Below, piece by piece: positions 10,502 through 23,019 of a DNA stretch of 64,000 nucleotides. Positions within the stretch are counted from its first letter, which is position 1. Every line of letters starts with the position of its first letter. The DNA lies in NCBI GenBank assembly GCA_949130485.1, contig OX422201.1:64501-128500 (forward strand). The letters run 5' to 3'. The position numbers and the translations under genes were made by a program. The notes beneath the pieces are model-generated. The model was not told the origin of the DNA, made no database searches, and saw only the letters and a program-made list of their open reading frames with translations. The stretch is from Agelas oroides. Taxonomy: Eukaryota; Porifera; Demospongiae; Agelasida; Agelasidae.

Positions 10502-13204
10502 ATGATCGACTCACGGATGCCGTGGCTGTCCGTGGGTTCTAGCAGCAACACGGACCTAGGCTCGGCCAGTTCCCTCTCACTACTGCATTCCATCTACGGC
10601 TCTCAAGCATCGCAGCTCCCCTTCTCTGAGAGCGACCTCGGACCACGTAGCCCTCTAGCTCCTGCGTCAGCGACGCCATGGCGCCAAAGGCCTAAGTCCT
10701 CCCCCGCAGCTACGCTAGCTGCAAGAACTAGAGCCCGACTGCAACTACAGCCCGGGGTTGCTACAGGCAGACCCACCACTGCACGACCCGGGGGTGCTAC
10801 AGGCAGACCGACCACTGCACGGCCCGGGACTGCTACGGGCAGACCCACCACCGCTCGTAACCGACGGCCAGCTAGTGGTGTACCGCGGCGCCCTCAAAGC
10901 GCCTTTCCAGGGAGGAGAGGGGGCGGGGCTCGACCCAAGACTGCCCTGGGGATGGTGAGTAACACTGACTACTATACCCCTACTAGTTCAGTTCTGCATT
11001 TTCTCCTTTCTTGCTCCCCCTCCAGCCCTCCTATTTATCCTCATCCTCAGCAGTGGTGTTGGAGGAAGATGCTGCACCCATCTTGAGGGACACTGCACCA
11101 GTAAGCAGCACCTCATACAGTTCATTAAGGTGTGAGCATGCACGCTCTTTTTCCTTATGTGGTAGGTGCGTCTGACACACACTCCAGAGTATTTCAACTT
11201 CTGGGAGGGGAAACCCCTGTTGCAACGAGACTATGGGGTGCAGGTGCACAGACGGAAAGCCTGGCAGCGTCCCAAAAGTGACTATGGCAGTCGGTTCTGG
11301 AGGAGTGGAGGTTCTGACAAGCACCGAGGGAAGAGTGGAGAGACAGGAGGTCTGGAAACACTAGTAGAGCATGAAGGCAGCACTCTCGGGAGTGGAGAGG
11401 GGGATGGGGACCGATCTCAGGGGAAGACATCTCGTGGGCAAGGAGAAGATGATCTTAGCAAGGTAAGGTGACCTATGGATTGTGTTTTGAATTATCACTC
11501 ACAACTCTGTATGGTTTGACTGTGTAGGAAAAAGGAGACGCTGATGGTCTGGGTGATGGTACAGGGGGTGGAGGAGATGGAGAGGGTGGTCAAGACCAGG
11601 GAGATAGTCAGCACAGAGATGACAAAAGGTATGGGCTACAGGCAGTTCCAGCATTACTACTCATCAGATCTCATACAGACATTGTATCTCACGCAGACAT
11701 TGTATCTCATGCACGCAGACATTGTATCTCATACAGACATTGTATCTCACGCAGACATTGTATCTCACACAGACATTGTATCTCACACAGACATTTGAAG
11801 GGAAGAGATGGCAACAGAGACTCAGGCCAGTGGAGGGACAGATGGAGGGACAGATGGGCCAAGAAGAAAGTGCGTTACATAGTAGACTACCTGAGATCTG
11901 CCAACACACATCCACCTCACTCTGTTGCAGGGTGAGTGGGAAACTGGAGATGGCAGCAGTGAAGCAGATAGGGATGAGTATTTCAAGAAGGTCAGTCAGT
12001 TGTCTCACTGCTTTAATTTTCAAGCTGCATCTGTGCAATGTTTTCCTCCCTTTGGTATGCCTCCATTGTATTGTCAAACAGTGCTCCTGTGTGTTTTTGT
12101 GGTGTTTTGAGGCTAACAGATTATTGTAAGCTGCTATTCTGTAACTGAAATAGTGAAGGGTTTTCTTGAGATAGGGTTTGGTGGGTTGAACGTACCGGTT
12201 GTCAGGGGGGATAGGGTGCTGTGTTTCATCTTCCCTCCCTCTCTCCAGAAAGCACTGGCATCAGCCTCCTGGATGGATGCAGGGCAAGCCTCCTCCCGCA
12301 CCACCCGGTTTGAGCTGCCCATGGACATCCTTCAGCTGGAGGGTAAAGTGCATAGACGACTACACACAAGAGCCCTTCACATACATGCACACAACCTCCC
12401 TCAACACACATGCACACACCCTCCCTCGACACACATGCACACTAGGTATGTCTCCACTCCAGTACCTCAGAAACCACACTGTCATCAGGTCAGTCCTTGT
12501 TATCACACAAACAAGACCCAGTTCATCTTGTTAAACATGCAATAAGCGACTGGTACACTTTGATTTCCTTGTGTTAAGGGTACTCTCTCCATCTCCCCTC
12601 CTAGTGAGTGGCGAATGACCCACTGCTCAAAAGTGTTTACCAAGCTGGACAAGGACAGAGACTCCAGGATCAACAGTAACGTGAGTACTGTATTGCACAT
12701 TGTCTGATGTGGACCTCATGCAAGAATCACACAAGCATCTACTGTGCCCAGTTGTATGTGTCCTGTACTCCCTCCAGGAACTAGTGGTGGGTATCATTGA
12801 AGTTCTCCACCACTGCATCACAGCTGACCAGGCCAGGAGTACCTTGGAGGTATGCACACAACATCCCATTCAGGCTGGTGATACAACTCCAACCAGATAC
12901 TTCACACACACACACACACACACACACAGGTGGCCCAGCTGCCAGCTGATCAACAGGTAGATGTTCGTCTCTTTGCTGCAATCTGCTGCCTGGCAGAGCG
13001 CATGTACAACCTCTACTACTTGTGAGTAGCACACATTCATAACCGTATATATCTTTTGTGAGGCATCATGTCAGGTCTGGCCCTCCCTGCAGGCCCATTG
13101 CAAGACGGGAGCTGATTGAGGTGGTGGACTTTGAAGCTCTGGAGTGGAAGTTAAGAGCATGTACAATCAGACCTGCACTACGAACACTTTTCACACAGCT
13201 GTAG
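10502..13204 (+). CDS. EF-hand protein with RPxTA repeats, unrecognised family
   Basis: Starts MIDSRMPWLSVGSSSNTD at 10502; an upstream ATG is closed by an early stop. The first exon has a Ser/Pro/Arg-rich region and three tandem copies of ATGRPTTARPG (about residues 86-118), then RRPQSAFPGRR and GARPKTALG. Middle exons encode THTPEYFNFWEGKPL and a Gly/Asp/Glu-rich linker. The C-terminal third is conserved-looking: LRNHTVIR, an EF-hand loop DKDRDSRINSNE (Ca-binding positions 1, 3, 5, 9 and 12 acceptable, Gly6 replaced by Ser, split by an intron), and an all-helical end VDVRLFAAICCLAERMYNLY, DFEALEWKLRACTIRPALRT, stop at 13202-13204. RPxTA/RPxSA peptides are common in flagellar proteins, so a ciliary role is a guess. 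I cannot name an orthologue. Confidence 0.75.
11669..11796 (+). repeat. 18-bp minisatellite carrying a 3' splice site
   Basis: About seven copies of acattgtatctcacacag-type units (one is 22 bp). The last copy ends in the probable acceptor tctcacacag|ACATTTG at 11790/11791, and each earlier copy holds the same cag|acatt junction. Confidence 0.8.
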
Positions 13205-13444
13205 TAGCTTATTAGAACATGATTATGAGAGACCTCCTCTCGGTAAAGCAGCTACCGCAGTCAATCACCACTGTACCACAATGTACCATTCCAACCACAC
13301 ATGTAACTTGCAGTTCACAACTGCCAGTGCCCTGTTTGTACACACAGTGTGTGCATGTGTGTGACTAAAAAGTCAATCCACAGAAATAGCTGCATGTCAG
13401 AGAGATGAAAGCTGTAAAAATAGTTCCTAGTGTCCGTCAACTGG
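13205..13444. other. Convergent intergenic gap
   Basis: The 240 bp between the stop codons of the EF-hand gene (+) and rabaptin (-) must contain both 3' UTRs. No consensus AATAAA was seen on either strand. Confidence 0.5.
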
Positions 13445-16400
13445 TCATGAAGGGGCATGCTCTGGGCTGCTTCCGATGTGTGCCTGCCTCTCCTCCTCAA
13501 TCTCTGCTAGACGAACCTGGACATTGAAGGTGGGCATTAATTGGATCATGCAGCCCATCTCAAGTTGTCACTGTACCTGTAATGATTGTGAGAGTTGAAC
13601 AAAGTCCTTCTGCGTGGCTTCGGTGCTGTCAAGTCTGGATTTGAGTGAGGCTATCTGCCGAAGAAGATCACGCACCTGCTGCTCTGCTCCCTCCTGTGGA
13701 GGAGGAGGAGAAGGAGGAAGGTTGGGAGGGGACAGTGAAACATTGCCTCCTAGTGCACACCAGTGCACACACACTACACCTTGGCATGGTTGAGTCTCTC
13801 CATCTCTTGGTGCTGTTCAGCTATGAATGTTTTTGATTTCTCCTGAATGGCCTGCCGTCCAGTCACAGCCTACAAGGGGACACACACACAGAAGTAACAC
13901 ACATGTCCACACACACTGCTAAGGTTCCGACCTCTTCCTTGGCCTTTCTCTCTCTCTCCAGCTCCTCCTGCAACCCAGCTGTGAGAAAAACATACAGTGC
14001 TCACACCATGGCCACAACAGAGTTCATAACAGGAACCCACCAAGCTCTGTTTTTGTGGCCTCCAGAGCTCTGACCAGCTTTTCTGTCTGTGTCCGCTCAC
14101 TCATCAGCTCCTCCTTTAGTTGAGTAACTTCTCCACACAGACTGTCATCACGCTCTGTCATCTGCTGTTGCAACTGTGTCAGCTTCTCTGTCAGTGTTGC
14201 CACATTAAATTCTGCCTCACGCCGAGCCTGAAGTGAGGAAGAGGTGAAGAGGAGGAGGAGGAGAGAGGGGTATGGTGAAAATGCATAAGATCAACAGCCT
14301 ACATGTTTTATGTGTGGGTACCGTTGTAGCGTCTGTGAGTCTTTGTTGGTGCTCACTGATTTGCTGGCTCTGTACCACCTTCAGACAATCATACTCCTCC
14401 TGGGAAGATGAAATCTGGGAGAGAGAGGAGAGAGAAGGAAGGGAGAGGGAGGAGAGAGAAGGAAGGGAGAGGGAGGAGAGAGAAGGAAGGGAGAGGGAGG
14501 AGAGAGGAGGAAGGGAGAGGGAGGAGAGAGGAGGAAGGGAGAGGGAGGAGAGAGGAGGAAGGGAGAGGGAGGAGAGAGAAGGAAGGGAGAGGGAGGAGAG
14601 AGGAGGAAGGGAGAGGGAGGAGAGAGAAGGAAGGGAGAGGGAGGAGAGAGGAGGAAGGGAGAGGGAGGAGAGAGAAGGAAGGGAGAGGGAGGAGAGAGGA
14701 GGAAGGCAGAGGGAGGGAACACATGCACATACTAACCACTGTATCTAGCTCTCTATGTTCTGGGACCCACCTGCCCATGTAGCCGAGCCCTCTCTTCAGA
14801 GAACCTGGCGACCTCCCTCTGAGCCTCATGTTTTGCTTCAGTGAAACTCTCCTTCACTACTCGCAGTGCATGGGAGACTTCACGCTCGTTGTTCTGGAAA
14901 GACTCAATCTGAAGTGGAAGGGATACCCTGTCAGCCACCAGCTACCTCCTCACACCCTCCCTCCACATACCCTTGCTTTCATCTCCTCCTTGGTCTCTTC
15001 CATTTGTCGGTGTAGATCCTGTCGGAGCCGTTGCTCACGCATTATACCAGCCTGAGAGGGCAATAGACATCTTTCTGTAGTATACAGTAGCACTAATACA
15101 AACACCATAATAATTGTCCTGATTAGTGAGGTGTCCTTATTTCAGGGGGAGAATAACATGTGTATATAAGTTGGGACTCAGTCAAGTGTCCTGATTGACC
15201 AGGTGTCCTTATTTCAGGGGTGTCCTTTAAGAGAGGTTCCACTGTAGAGGTCTAAAGCTACAGTGTCCCCCCCCCCCCACTACCCCTACTTGTAGCTCAC
15301 ACCTTGAATTTCTCGTTTTCTGCACGAAGACGATCCATCATTCTCTCCTTGTCGTCCATCTCCATCACCATCTGCTCCTGCACACGCTGCAACTGGCTCT
15401 CATAACCTTCACAGATCGTCTGACGACGAGACACCTCCCCTTGCACACGGACTAACTGCAATACAGAACACAAGGTGTGCAACATCCCTTGCTGTGCAGT
15501 CACTAGCTCCAGCACCACACTCACTTCTGCCTCTAAAGACCTGACCCTCTTGGATAGCTCTTCACTGTCCTGAGGCATGTTCTGAAGGAGGTTACTCCAC
15601 GATGCTGAGCGTCCAGCACTGCCCAGGAAACAATGTGTTTATTAGAACAGCAGCTGCACAATCCTCACACCCCCATACTTCACCTTGCTGCCTGAAGGGT
15701 CAATGGCTCGCCTGCCAGGTTCTCAGATGACTGAGAGCGCAGCAATAAAGACGGGATTCTTCCCTCCTCCTCCTCCTCTGCTCCTCCCTCCTCTGTATCA
15801 GATCTGTGTAACAAAATGAGCAATAAACACCACCACACTGGGCCAGCATTGGTATCTCCCTCACTGGTCTGCTCCCTTCTCCTTTAGGCGCTGCCGCAGC
15901 CGGTATATCTCCTGCTTGAGTTTGTCCTGGGCCACAATAAAGTGCTGATTGGCCAGTTCCCACGTATGCTTCAGCTCCTCACGGGCTGCATGCTGAGCAG
16001 TAGCCTCCTGGGTCACTGCAGCCAACAACATAATTATATATGAGTTGATACTGTCAGTAAATTGAAGATCAAACATACTTTTCTCCAGTTGTGCCTTCAG
16101 TTCCTTCGTATGCATCTCTAGGTCATGACAGGCCGCACGCTCCTGTTCTAGCAGATGCTGCAACTGAGACGGTAGGGAAGGAGAAAGGGAGGGAGGGAGG
16201 GAGGGAGGGAGGGGAAGGGGAGAGAGAAAGAAGGATGGTTTAAGTGATTGAGACATTTGATGAAGTATTATTGGTCTATACCATGCCACCCTCGGTGGGG
16301 ATGGGGCTGGGACCTCTGCCTAGCTGGCCAGGAGTGAGTGGGGAAACTTCAAGGTCGATGAGGTCATTAGACTGACAGAGAGAAAGAGGGATACAGTGAC

Positions 16401-17796
16401 TCCAGTAGTCAAGGATGTTAGTGTTTCACATTAGGCGTAGTACCCTTCTCTCAGATGTCAGTCTCTGCTGCGCCTCCCTCAGCCGCTCTTTGAGCTCAGC
16501 AATCTCCTGTAGGGAAGACAGGACTTCTGTCTCTCCCTCCCTCTCTCTCTCACACTCACATGCACTCACACACACACACCTTCTCCAGTGGTACAACCAC
16601 TGAGCGGAGCAACTGGGTATCTTCTTCAGCCTGAACAGTCGACAAAACACACATCAAGTGACATCTCACCCCCCCTCCACCCCCTCACCTTTTTCATGCT
16701 AGTTTCAAGTGAGTCTGTCGGGCTTTGGAGGTTAAGTTTCACCTTGGATGAGACCATGCCCCTCAGACGCCCCAGTTCCTCCTGCAGCGAGATTCTCTCA
16801 CGCCGCCAACCGCTACGCTCACTCTCCAGTGCCTCACGATGCTTACGCACTTGTGCTACAGGAGACACAGACCACACACACACACATACAAACACTGGTG
16901 ATTAGTGGAATGTACAGTAGTGGGCCACCATATGTAAACTGCCACACTACTTACCCTCGATCTTTCCTCTCAACAATGGTATGTAAACTGCCACACTACT
17001 TACCCTCAATCTTTCCTCTCAACAATGGTATGTAAACTGCCACACTACTTACCCTCAATCTTTCCTCTCAACAATGGTATGTAAACTGCCACACTACTTA
17101 CCCTCGATCTTTCCTCTCAACAATGCATGTAAACTGCCACACTACTTACCCTCAATCTTTCCTCTCAACAATGCATTCTCTTCCTCATATTTTACTCTCT
17201 CAACATCAAAACGTTCCTGCAAAAAACTGTCTGAGAGTTTTGCAGTCATCTTCAGGTGGTTTAGCTCCTCATCCCGGGCCAGCAACTGTGTACTGAGCTC
17301 TCGAACCTCCATTGAAAGCTTCCCTTCACTCTGCTTTGTCAGGTTGAGCTCACCCTCCTTTTCAATCATGTTGTTCATAAATTTCTTCCGTTGGCGACCA
17401 AATTCTTCCTCCATAGCCTTCTTTTCTCGCTGCAGGTTTCCACACAACGACTCCAAGTACTGCATTCGCAGAGCCAAGTTTCCTCCCTCTGTACCACGAG
17501 AGAGACTGCGTGTGGCACCAAGTGAGGCTGTCGCCAGTTCTGGTTTAGACACCACTGGTCTTACTTGAGGAATGGCAGGCAGTGACATGGAGGAGGCACT
17601 TGACAAGGACAGAATGATTGACATGTTTAACTTAAGCACATTGTTTAGATAAGGCAACATACGTGGGTGTGGTGGGTGTCACATGAGATGGTAGCGGAGG
17701 GGCAGTGCTATCGGCTAGATGGAGGGGGATCTCTGGGGGGGACTGAGGGGGAAGGGTGGGGTAGGTGGGGAGGGGGGAGTCACCAGACCCATCCAT
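13445..17796 (-). CDS. RABEP1: Rabaptin (Rab5/Rab4 effector)
   Basis: A long coiled-coil protein in many small exons. The start is placed at [13 protein letters not shown] (17796), directly behind an acceptor. An upstream exon ending in ATG|gtgagt (ATG at 17959) could supply one extra Met. Diagnostic blocks, N to [40 protein letters not shown] (vertebrate LRSVVMPMEKEIAALKDKL); [27 protein letters not shown] (vertebrate NQLKHTWQKANDQF); [20 protein letters not shown]; and near the end [15 protein letters not shown] (vertebrate VQRDFVKLSQTLQVQ), followed by [13 protein letters not shown]. The protein tethers early endosomes as a Rab5-GTP effector with Rabex-5. The last coiled coil, which binds Rab5 in mammals, is present. 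RABEP1 and RABEP2 cannot be told apart here. Confidence 0.9.
14415..14715 (-). repeat. Purine-rich minisatellite in rabaptin intron
   Basis: About 12 copies of a 24-26-bp unit, ggaggagagagaaggaaggg with small variants (gaagg/ggagg). It is pure purine on the plus strand and therefore pure pyrimidine on the coding strand. Open frames through it are an artefact of the composition. Confidence 0.95.
16929..17173 (-). repeat. 49-bp minisatellite repeating a rabaptin exon end and its splice donor
   Basis: Five copies of a unit containing, on the minus strand, gttgagaggaaagattgag|ggtaagt and then gtgtggcagtttacat. The copy nearest 17170 is the true end of the exon that encodes [12 protein letters not shown]. 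The others follow as intronic copies, each with GTAAGT. Units also hold gtgtggcag, an acceptor-like site. Confidence 0.9.
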
Positions 17797-18128
17797 CTGC
17801 AGTGACAGAGAGAGCCACACTCAGTCCCCGATGCGCATTCACGATCCGACAACACTACTCCCTGCTCTGACCGTGTCTAGCTAAGCCACTTTAATTCATT
17901 TGGTAGTTTCACACGTACACAACAAATCGTACTTCCCGCCCCCACCCCTGACTCACCATGCACCCTTGTAAGAGGTTGTTCTACCCTCCCAGCAGTAAGC
18001 TAAGCAGATAGATGATCATACCACCAGCGCGCGACGACTTTTCGAGAAATTAAATTACTTTCGTATTATTAGAACAAAAGACCACACCCATAAAATGATC
18101 ATTGTATAACTTAGAAACTGTCTCTTGT
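17797..18128 (-). promoter_or_regulatory. Rabaptin 5' region
   Basis: Gap between the TBCK stop (18129) and the rabaptin coding exon. It probably holds the rabaptin promoter and first exon, with minus-strand donor GTGCATG|gtgagtc at 17957 and an intron of about 160 bp ending in gtcactgcag. No TATA box was seen. Confidence 0.45.
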
Positions 18129-21100
18129 TCAAGGGTCATCTTGTATGGAGGAGAGCAGTCCTATGGACCTCAGCACACCAGCACCGCCATAAAGGACACA
18201 CACCTTTGGAAAGTCCAGCCGCACCAGCTGGCGAGCAAGCTAAGGGGGAAGAGAGAGTGTCAGTATAGATATGTCTAACAGTGAGCAGCAAGGGACCGCA
18301 CCACTGGGCCACTCTCTCCCTTGTTTGCGACCACAATCACGATTCTCCTTCGGTGGGATGTGAGGGTGGAGGAGGTGGGGGAGGGGGCAAGGGAGCCATC
18401 TGGCTGGAAGACCTGCATGTGTGGCAGGCTAAGGGAGTGGGGAACATGGCCAAGACGAAACCTGCGATAGTCAAGGATTTACCAGTTCCAATACACAACA
18501 CCCATATAGTACCTCCCCATTACATAGGCCACTCCAGACTATACTCAAGTATATAGCTAGGAAAGTTAACTGCTGTTACACAGTGAATGTAGAAGGATAC
18601 TCTTCCTGTGGTCGTATGTCCACCACCACTGCCTTCTGTCGGGCCCGCCCCCTCTCCTTGCTCCTTCCCCTCATCAGCAGTGATCCAGAGGGTGGGACAG
18701 CTGGGTGCTGACTGCCACTGTAGCCAATGGCATGGGACTCCAACCGGCAGAGGACAATAAGGTCGTGTGCAGAGATCTGGAGAGAAGACTCAGACTTCAC
18801 TGTTGTCAGTGGGAGGGAACCACGCCGCTGCAGAGAGACATGGGGCTTCAACTTTGTACACACACAGAGGAAACTCGAGCTTACTGCTTCTGGTGGTATG
18901 GAGGAGGACTGTGAGGGGGTGGGTTCGTGGTGACGAACAAAGGCACTGGGAGGGGTGGATTGATACACCAACACTGCATCCTGAATGCACATCTGAATGT
19001 CAATATCTGTGAGTGTAAGAGGGCATGTGTAGTTGTAGCGCACACAGCTGTACAAGAGAATTACGGTTTGTCTCTCACCTGCCATGTCAGAGAATGTGAG
19101 GATACACTCGTTGAAACCATAAGTGAGCAGGCTCTGCTTGAGCTGCTGCAGGATGGCCACGCCCACACACAGGGGAAAGGAGGCGTCTCCCAGCAGTAAT
19201 GTGTCCCACAGGTGAAAGATCTTGTTCAGAGGCAGGATGTCTGTGGGGTAGCACCAGTGAAAGCAACTAACTGTACACCATAAGAGTCAAGCTGGTACTT
19301 ACGAGTGAACATTGTCAGGAACCACGGGATTGCATACAGCTGGAGGGACGGAGAAAATAACATGGGTATCCTGTCCATCTAGTGATTTGCTCACTTTGTA
19401 CCTCTGGGATAAACCCAATGCTGTCCAGATGGTTGTAGAGTTCTGGCTCATGAAAGGCAATCATTTGGTTGAAGAGAGCGAGGTATTCTGGGAGACAAGT
19501 GGGGAGGGTGGTCAGTTCTATTATGAAGACCACTGAAGTTTGAAGGTGAGACTTACCTTGCATGATGGGAGAGTTGTCTCGGAGGAAGAAGTTGTGCAGG
19601 TATTTCGAGATGAAGGCACTCAGAGAGGAGAAGGCGAGCGCTGCAGGTCAAGGAAAGGTTACTCAATACACATGCCTCCAACTCAGTGCTTACCTTCGTT
19701 GCTGAAGTTGAGAGCAAGGAAGGGTGCACACAGTGAGTCCAATCCTGCCAGCAAAGAGACCAAATATAACAATGCAACTACATGACCTGTGGGGAGGAGG
19801 GAGGAGGGAGGGGAGAAGGGAGAGGAGGGAGGGGGAGGGGCACCTTGCCAGTAGACAAGGTGTGGGTGTGAAATGACCCACGACTTGAGCACCCGCTTGA
19901 ACTTGCAGTGGCCCTGGGAGGAGGAGAGGAGGTAGTTGTACTGATGGCAGCGTGGGATGTCCACTGCAATCTGCCGGTCAGTGGTGTGCTCTGAGTCCTT
20001 GTCAATGGCAGCATAGTGAGCTTGGATATCACCCTGCATGTGTGCAGGCATTCACAATAATACACACCCATACTCCCTCACCTACACCATCACACCCACA
20101 CACCCTCCCTGCACCATCACAGCCACACTCCCTCACCTATACCATCACAGCCACACTCCCTCACCTACACCATCACACCCACACACCCTCACCTACACCA
20201 TCACACCCACACTCCCTTACCTATACCATCACACCCACATACACACCTTCACTCCCAGCACTGCTGCCCACACCTCTCCCCTCACAAGTGGGCAGATGTC
20301 AGTGTGGGCCTCAGAGATGATGCGGTCTCGGGAGAAGGGATAGCTCTCCAGCAGACGAGAAAAGATGACCACACGATGAAACTGTAAGACACGATCAATA
20401 CTGACTGTACAGTATATGGTACATCCATTACGAAGTCCCACCTGGTACTGTACAGTATATGGTACATCCATTACGAAGTCCCACCTGGTACTGTACAGTA
20501 TATGGTACATCCATTACGAAGTCCCACCTGGTACTCGACGTCTTTTTCTTTGATTGCCAGCGGAAGCTTTGCTGACTCATGTGGCTGGGAGCGCTGAGGT
20601 GCATCAGTGTCATCCCTGTGGAGGAAGGGAGGAGGGAGAGGAGGAGGAGGGTGGGGGGAGGGGGAGGTGAAAGGGGAGAAGGTGTACTACAAGTATATAT
20701 AACATACTCTATTCTCTCTAAGATTGGGTAGTACTGCTGAGTCGTCATTCCTTCCAACCTCTGCAACATACACACGAGGAAGAGGATCACAGTACTGAGG
20801 GGAGAGGTAAGCACTTTCACCTCTCACCTCTCTAAGCTGGTCAAGGGGGAGCGTCAAGACTGTGTTATCGTAGAGTGTGACCCGGTCCCTGGCCAGCCCA
20901 TAGGTCTCTCCTTCATGGATCATCAGACTGTGAGTAAGAGAGAGAGAATGTTAGGTGGTGCCAGCATATATGCCCCTCACTCACCTTGGCAAGCTGCAGA
21001 TGGGAGGTCGTGGCTGTATGACCCCCTTCTTTTTCATCTCAACCTCAGGGTCCCCGCCAGCCAAGCTCCAGAGGTAGTACACCTCCTGCAGTGGGCGTTC

Positions 21101-22940
21101 CATAAGGTGATCCTCCTCTGGAGAGAGTGGCGTCCCTCTGAGCTGCTGCTGGGAGGAGGGAGGGGGCAGGGGGGAGCAGCGCAGGACAGAGAGGAAGGGG
21201 CTTGGCAGAAACTGGTACCCATTCTAAAATGAAGAGGAGAGGTCACTATATTATAGGGTACAGTAGACAGATTGTTAGTCTCACCGTAGTGTTCAATGGC
21301 TGTGCAGCTAGCTTCACAAATGGGTGGCATAGAAGCTGGTCTGCAGAAGGCCTGTGGGAGGAGGACAGAGGGAGGAGGACAGAGTGCCGTGAGACTTGCA
21401 CCCTAGTTCTAGTGTGTCTTGCGCACCGTTTGGATGGGAGGGGATTGAGGCATGCCTCAAGAAAGGATCTTAGGTGACGGTCAATTGGCTGCAAAGGTGT
21501 GCATGCATGAGGGAGGATAAGGAGGGGAAAGGGAGGAGAGGAGAATGGGGGTGGTGAATCACTGAGTTTTGCGATGGAAGGTTAAAACCCTCACTTTCTC
21601 TGCAGTGTTGCATGCCTCCAGGAGTGCCGTGAGAGGGTGCACCATCTTGCCTGCAGAACAAAGTCCACAACCACATGGTTCCTCATTACAGAAGACCTTA
21701 GAGGGTCAAGCTGCTAACCACTGGTGGTAGAAGGGAAGAGGAAGTGGAGGAGAGGAGGAGGGAGAGGAGGGGGGAGGGGGAGGGGGTGATACTTACTCTG
21801 GTAGTTCTGCAGGAGAAGGATGATTCTCTGGAAGAGTGCTCTGACCCCATTCCTCAAAAACAGGTCCGGGTAGATGGGGCTTCCCTGGAGTGTGCCAACA
21901 CAAGGCTCATCAGAGCCAGAACGGGGCCAACAGTTTCAACAACATACCATGAAAAGCTCCAGGAGGATCACACCAAGGGACCACACATCAACCTGCAGGG
22001 GGACGGTACAATGTCACGCCTGTGTGCCGCACTGTATGTGTGAGTAGGGTTTCAACCTTTGGACTACTGGGCGCAATGGAGCCAGGCCTGGCTACAATGA
22101 TCTCTGGGGCCATGTACCGCGGTGAGCTGGATGGAGAGAGACAGCACAATCACAGTTTGCATGGTGCGCCCCTGTGCATTAGCTATGTACCCGATGGGAA
22201 AGCTGACATCCCTGCTGTCACCTGTCATATGGTAGAGTCCATAATTGTGTAGCTTCACCGTACCCTGCGGAGGAAGGGGAGGAGGGGAGTGGGAGAGGGG
22301 AGGAGGGGAGGAGGGGCTGGTGGCAAAGGTGCAGCTGCTGTGAGTGGTTCAAACTAAGCCTCTGGCTAAATCTGTACCTGCGGGGTGACCAACACATTTT
22401 CTGGAGCGAGGCAGCGGTGTGTGATGCCTTGTGCGTTGAGGTAGGCCAGTGCCTGGAGCAGCTGGCTGGCCAGTCGGGCAAGGGATTGAGGGCTAGGGGA
22501 CAGAAGGAGACAAACATGGCTCGCTTTCGTATCACTCTAAAGCAAGAGGAGACACTCTGGGTGGGGTGTGGCAGACCTTGAGAACTTCTCCGACTTGATG
22601 TGGTTCTCCAGACAGTCATTGTGATACTCTGACACCATGATCAGCCTCTCTGTCGCCAGAACAAACACACACCGTGGCCCATCAAAACAGAATGTTTACA
22701 CATGAGGTACAGCCCCCCCTCCCACAGGAAGAGAGCCAACAGACCGTTCCTGCACTTGATCAGGTCGAGGTACGTGCAGAGCCCAGGATGAGAGAGCGTC
22801 TTCAGTCTCTGGAACCTGCCCAGGATGTTGATGGAGTTGGCAGTGAGGGGAAGGCCCTTCGTGTCGCAGTCGTCCGCCCCGTGCTGGCTCGCGCAGAAGG
22901 TACAGGCACCCAGGAGCGAGTATCCCAGCGAAGAACTCAT
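18129..22940 (-). CDS. TBCK: TBC domain-containing protein kinase-like (TBCK)
   Basis: The start at 22940 gives [20 protein letters not shown] and then [20 protein letters not shown], which matches the TBCK N-terminus ([20 protein letters not shown]). The kinase-like domain has HRCLAPENV in place of HRDxxxxN and NYG in place of DFG, so it is a pseudokinase, as in human TBCK. The TBC domain keeps both catalytic residues of Rab GAPs: the Arg finger in VDIPRCHQY and the Gln finger in VYWQGLDSL. A rhodanese-like domain closes the protein ([40 protein letters not shown]), stop at 18129-18131. The Cys position of active rhodaneses is not evident. Mammalian TBCK belongs to the FERRY complex and affects mTOR signalling. 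The gene has about 25 short exons. Confidence 0.93.
20055..20245 (-). repeat. CA-rich 22-26-bp repeats in TBCK intron
   Basis: About eight imperfect copies of cctacaccatcacacccaca-type units, between the TBC exon that begins [13 protein letters not shown] and the preceding TBC exon. Confidence 0.85.
20404..20535 (-). repeat. 43-bp minisatellite carrying a TBCK splice donor
   Basis: Three copies. On the minus strand each holds TACCAG|gtgggacttcg followed by ccatatactgtacag. The copy at the right is the true exon end (KEKDVEYQ|). The others repeat TACCAG|gtggga preceded by tactgtacag, so each could in principle act as a 6-nt micro-exon. Confidence 0.88.
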
Positions 22941-23019
22941 CTTGTCCCGATTGCGGATAGGGGAATTCCCTTGTGGGCGTGGCTCGTATCCACGTGTGTT
23001 GACAGGAGCAAGAGGAACA
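22941..23019. promoter_or_regulatory. 79-bp divergent promoter, TBCK / TBL3
   Basis: Only 79 bp separate the two start codons, which point away from each other. The gap contains gtgggcgtggc (GC/KLF-like box), ccacgtgtg (E-box core CACGTG) and no TATA box. Both 5' UTRs must be very short, unless transcription starts inside the opposite gene. Confidence 0.6.

Noticed and set aside
14272-14829. Low-complexity Arg/Glu/Gly and Ser/Pro/Leu frames
   Set aside because: Purine-rich minisatellite; no conserved sequence and it lies in a rabaptin intron.
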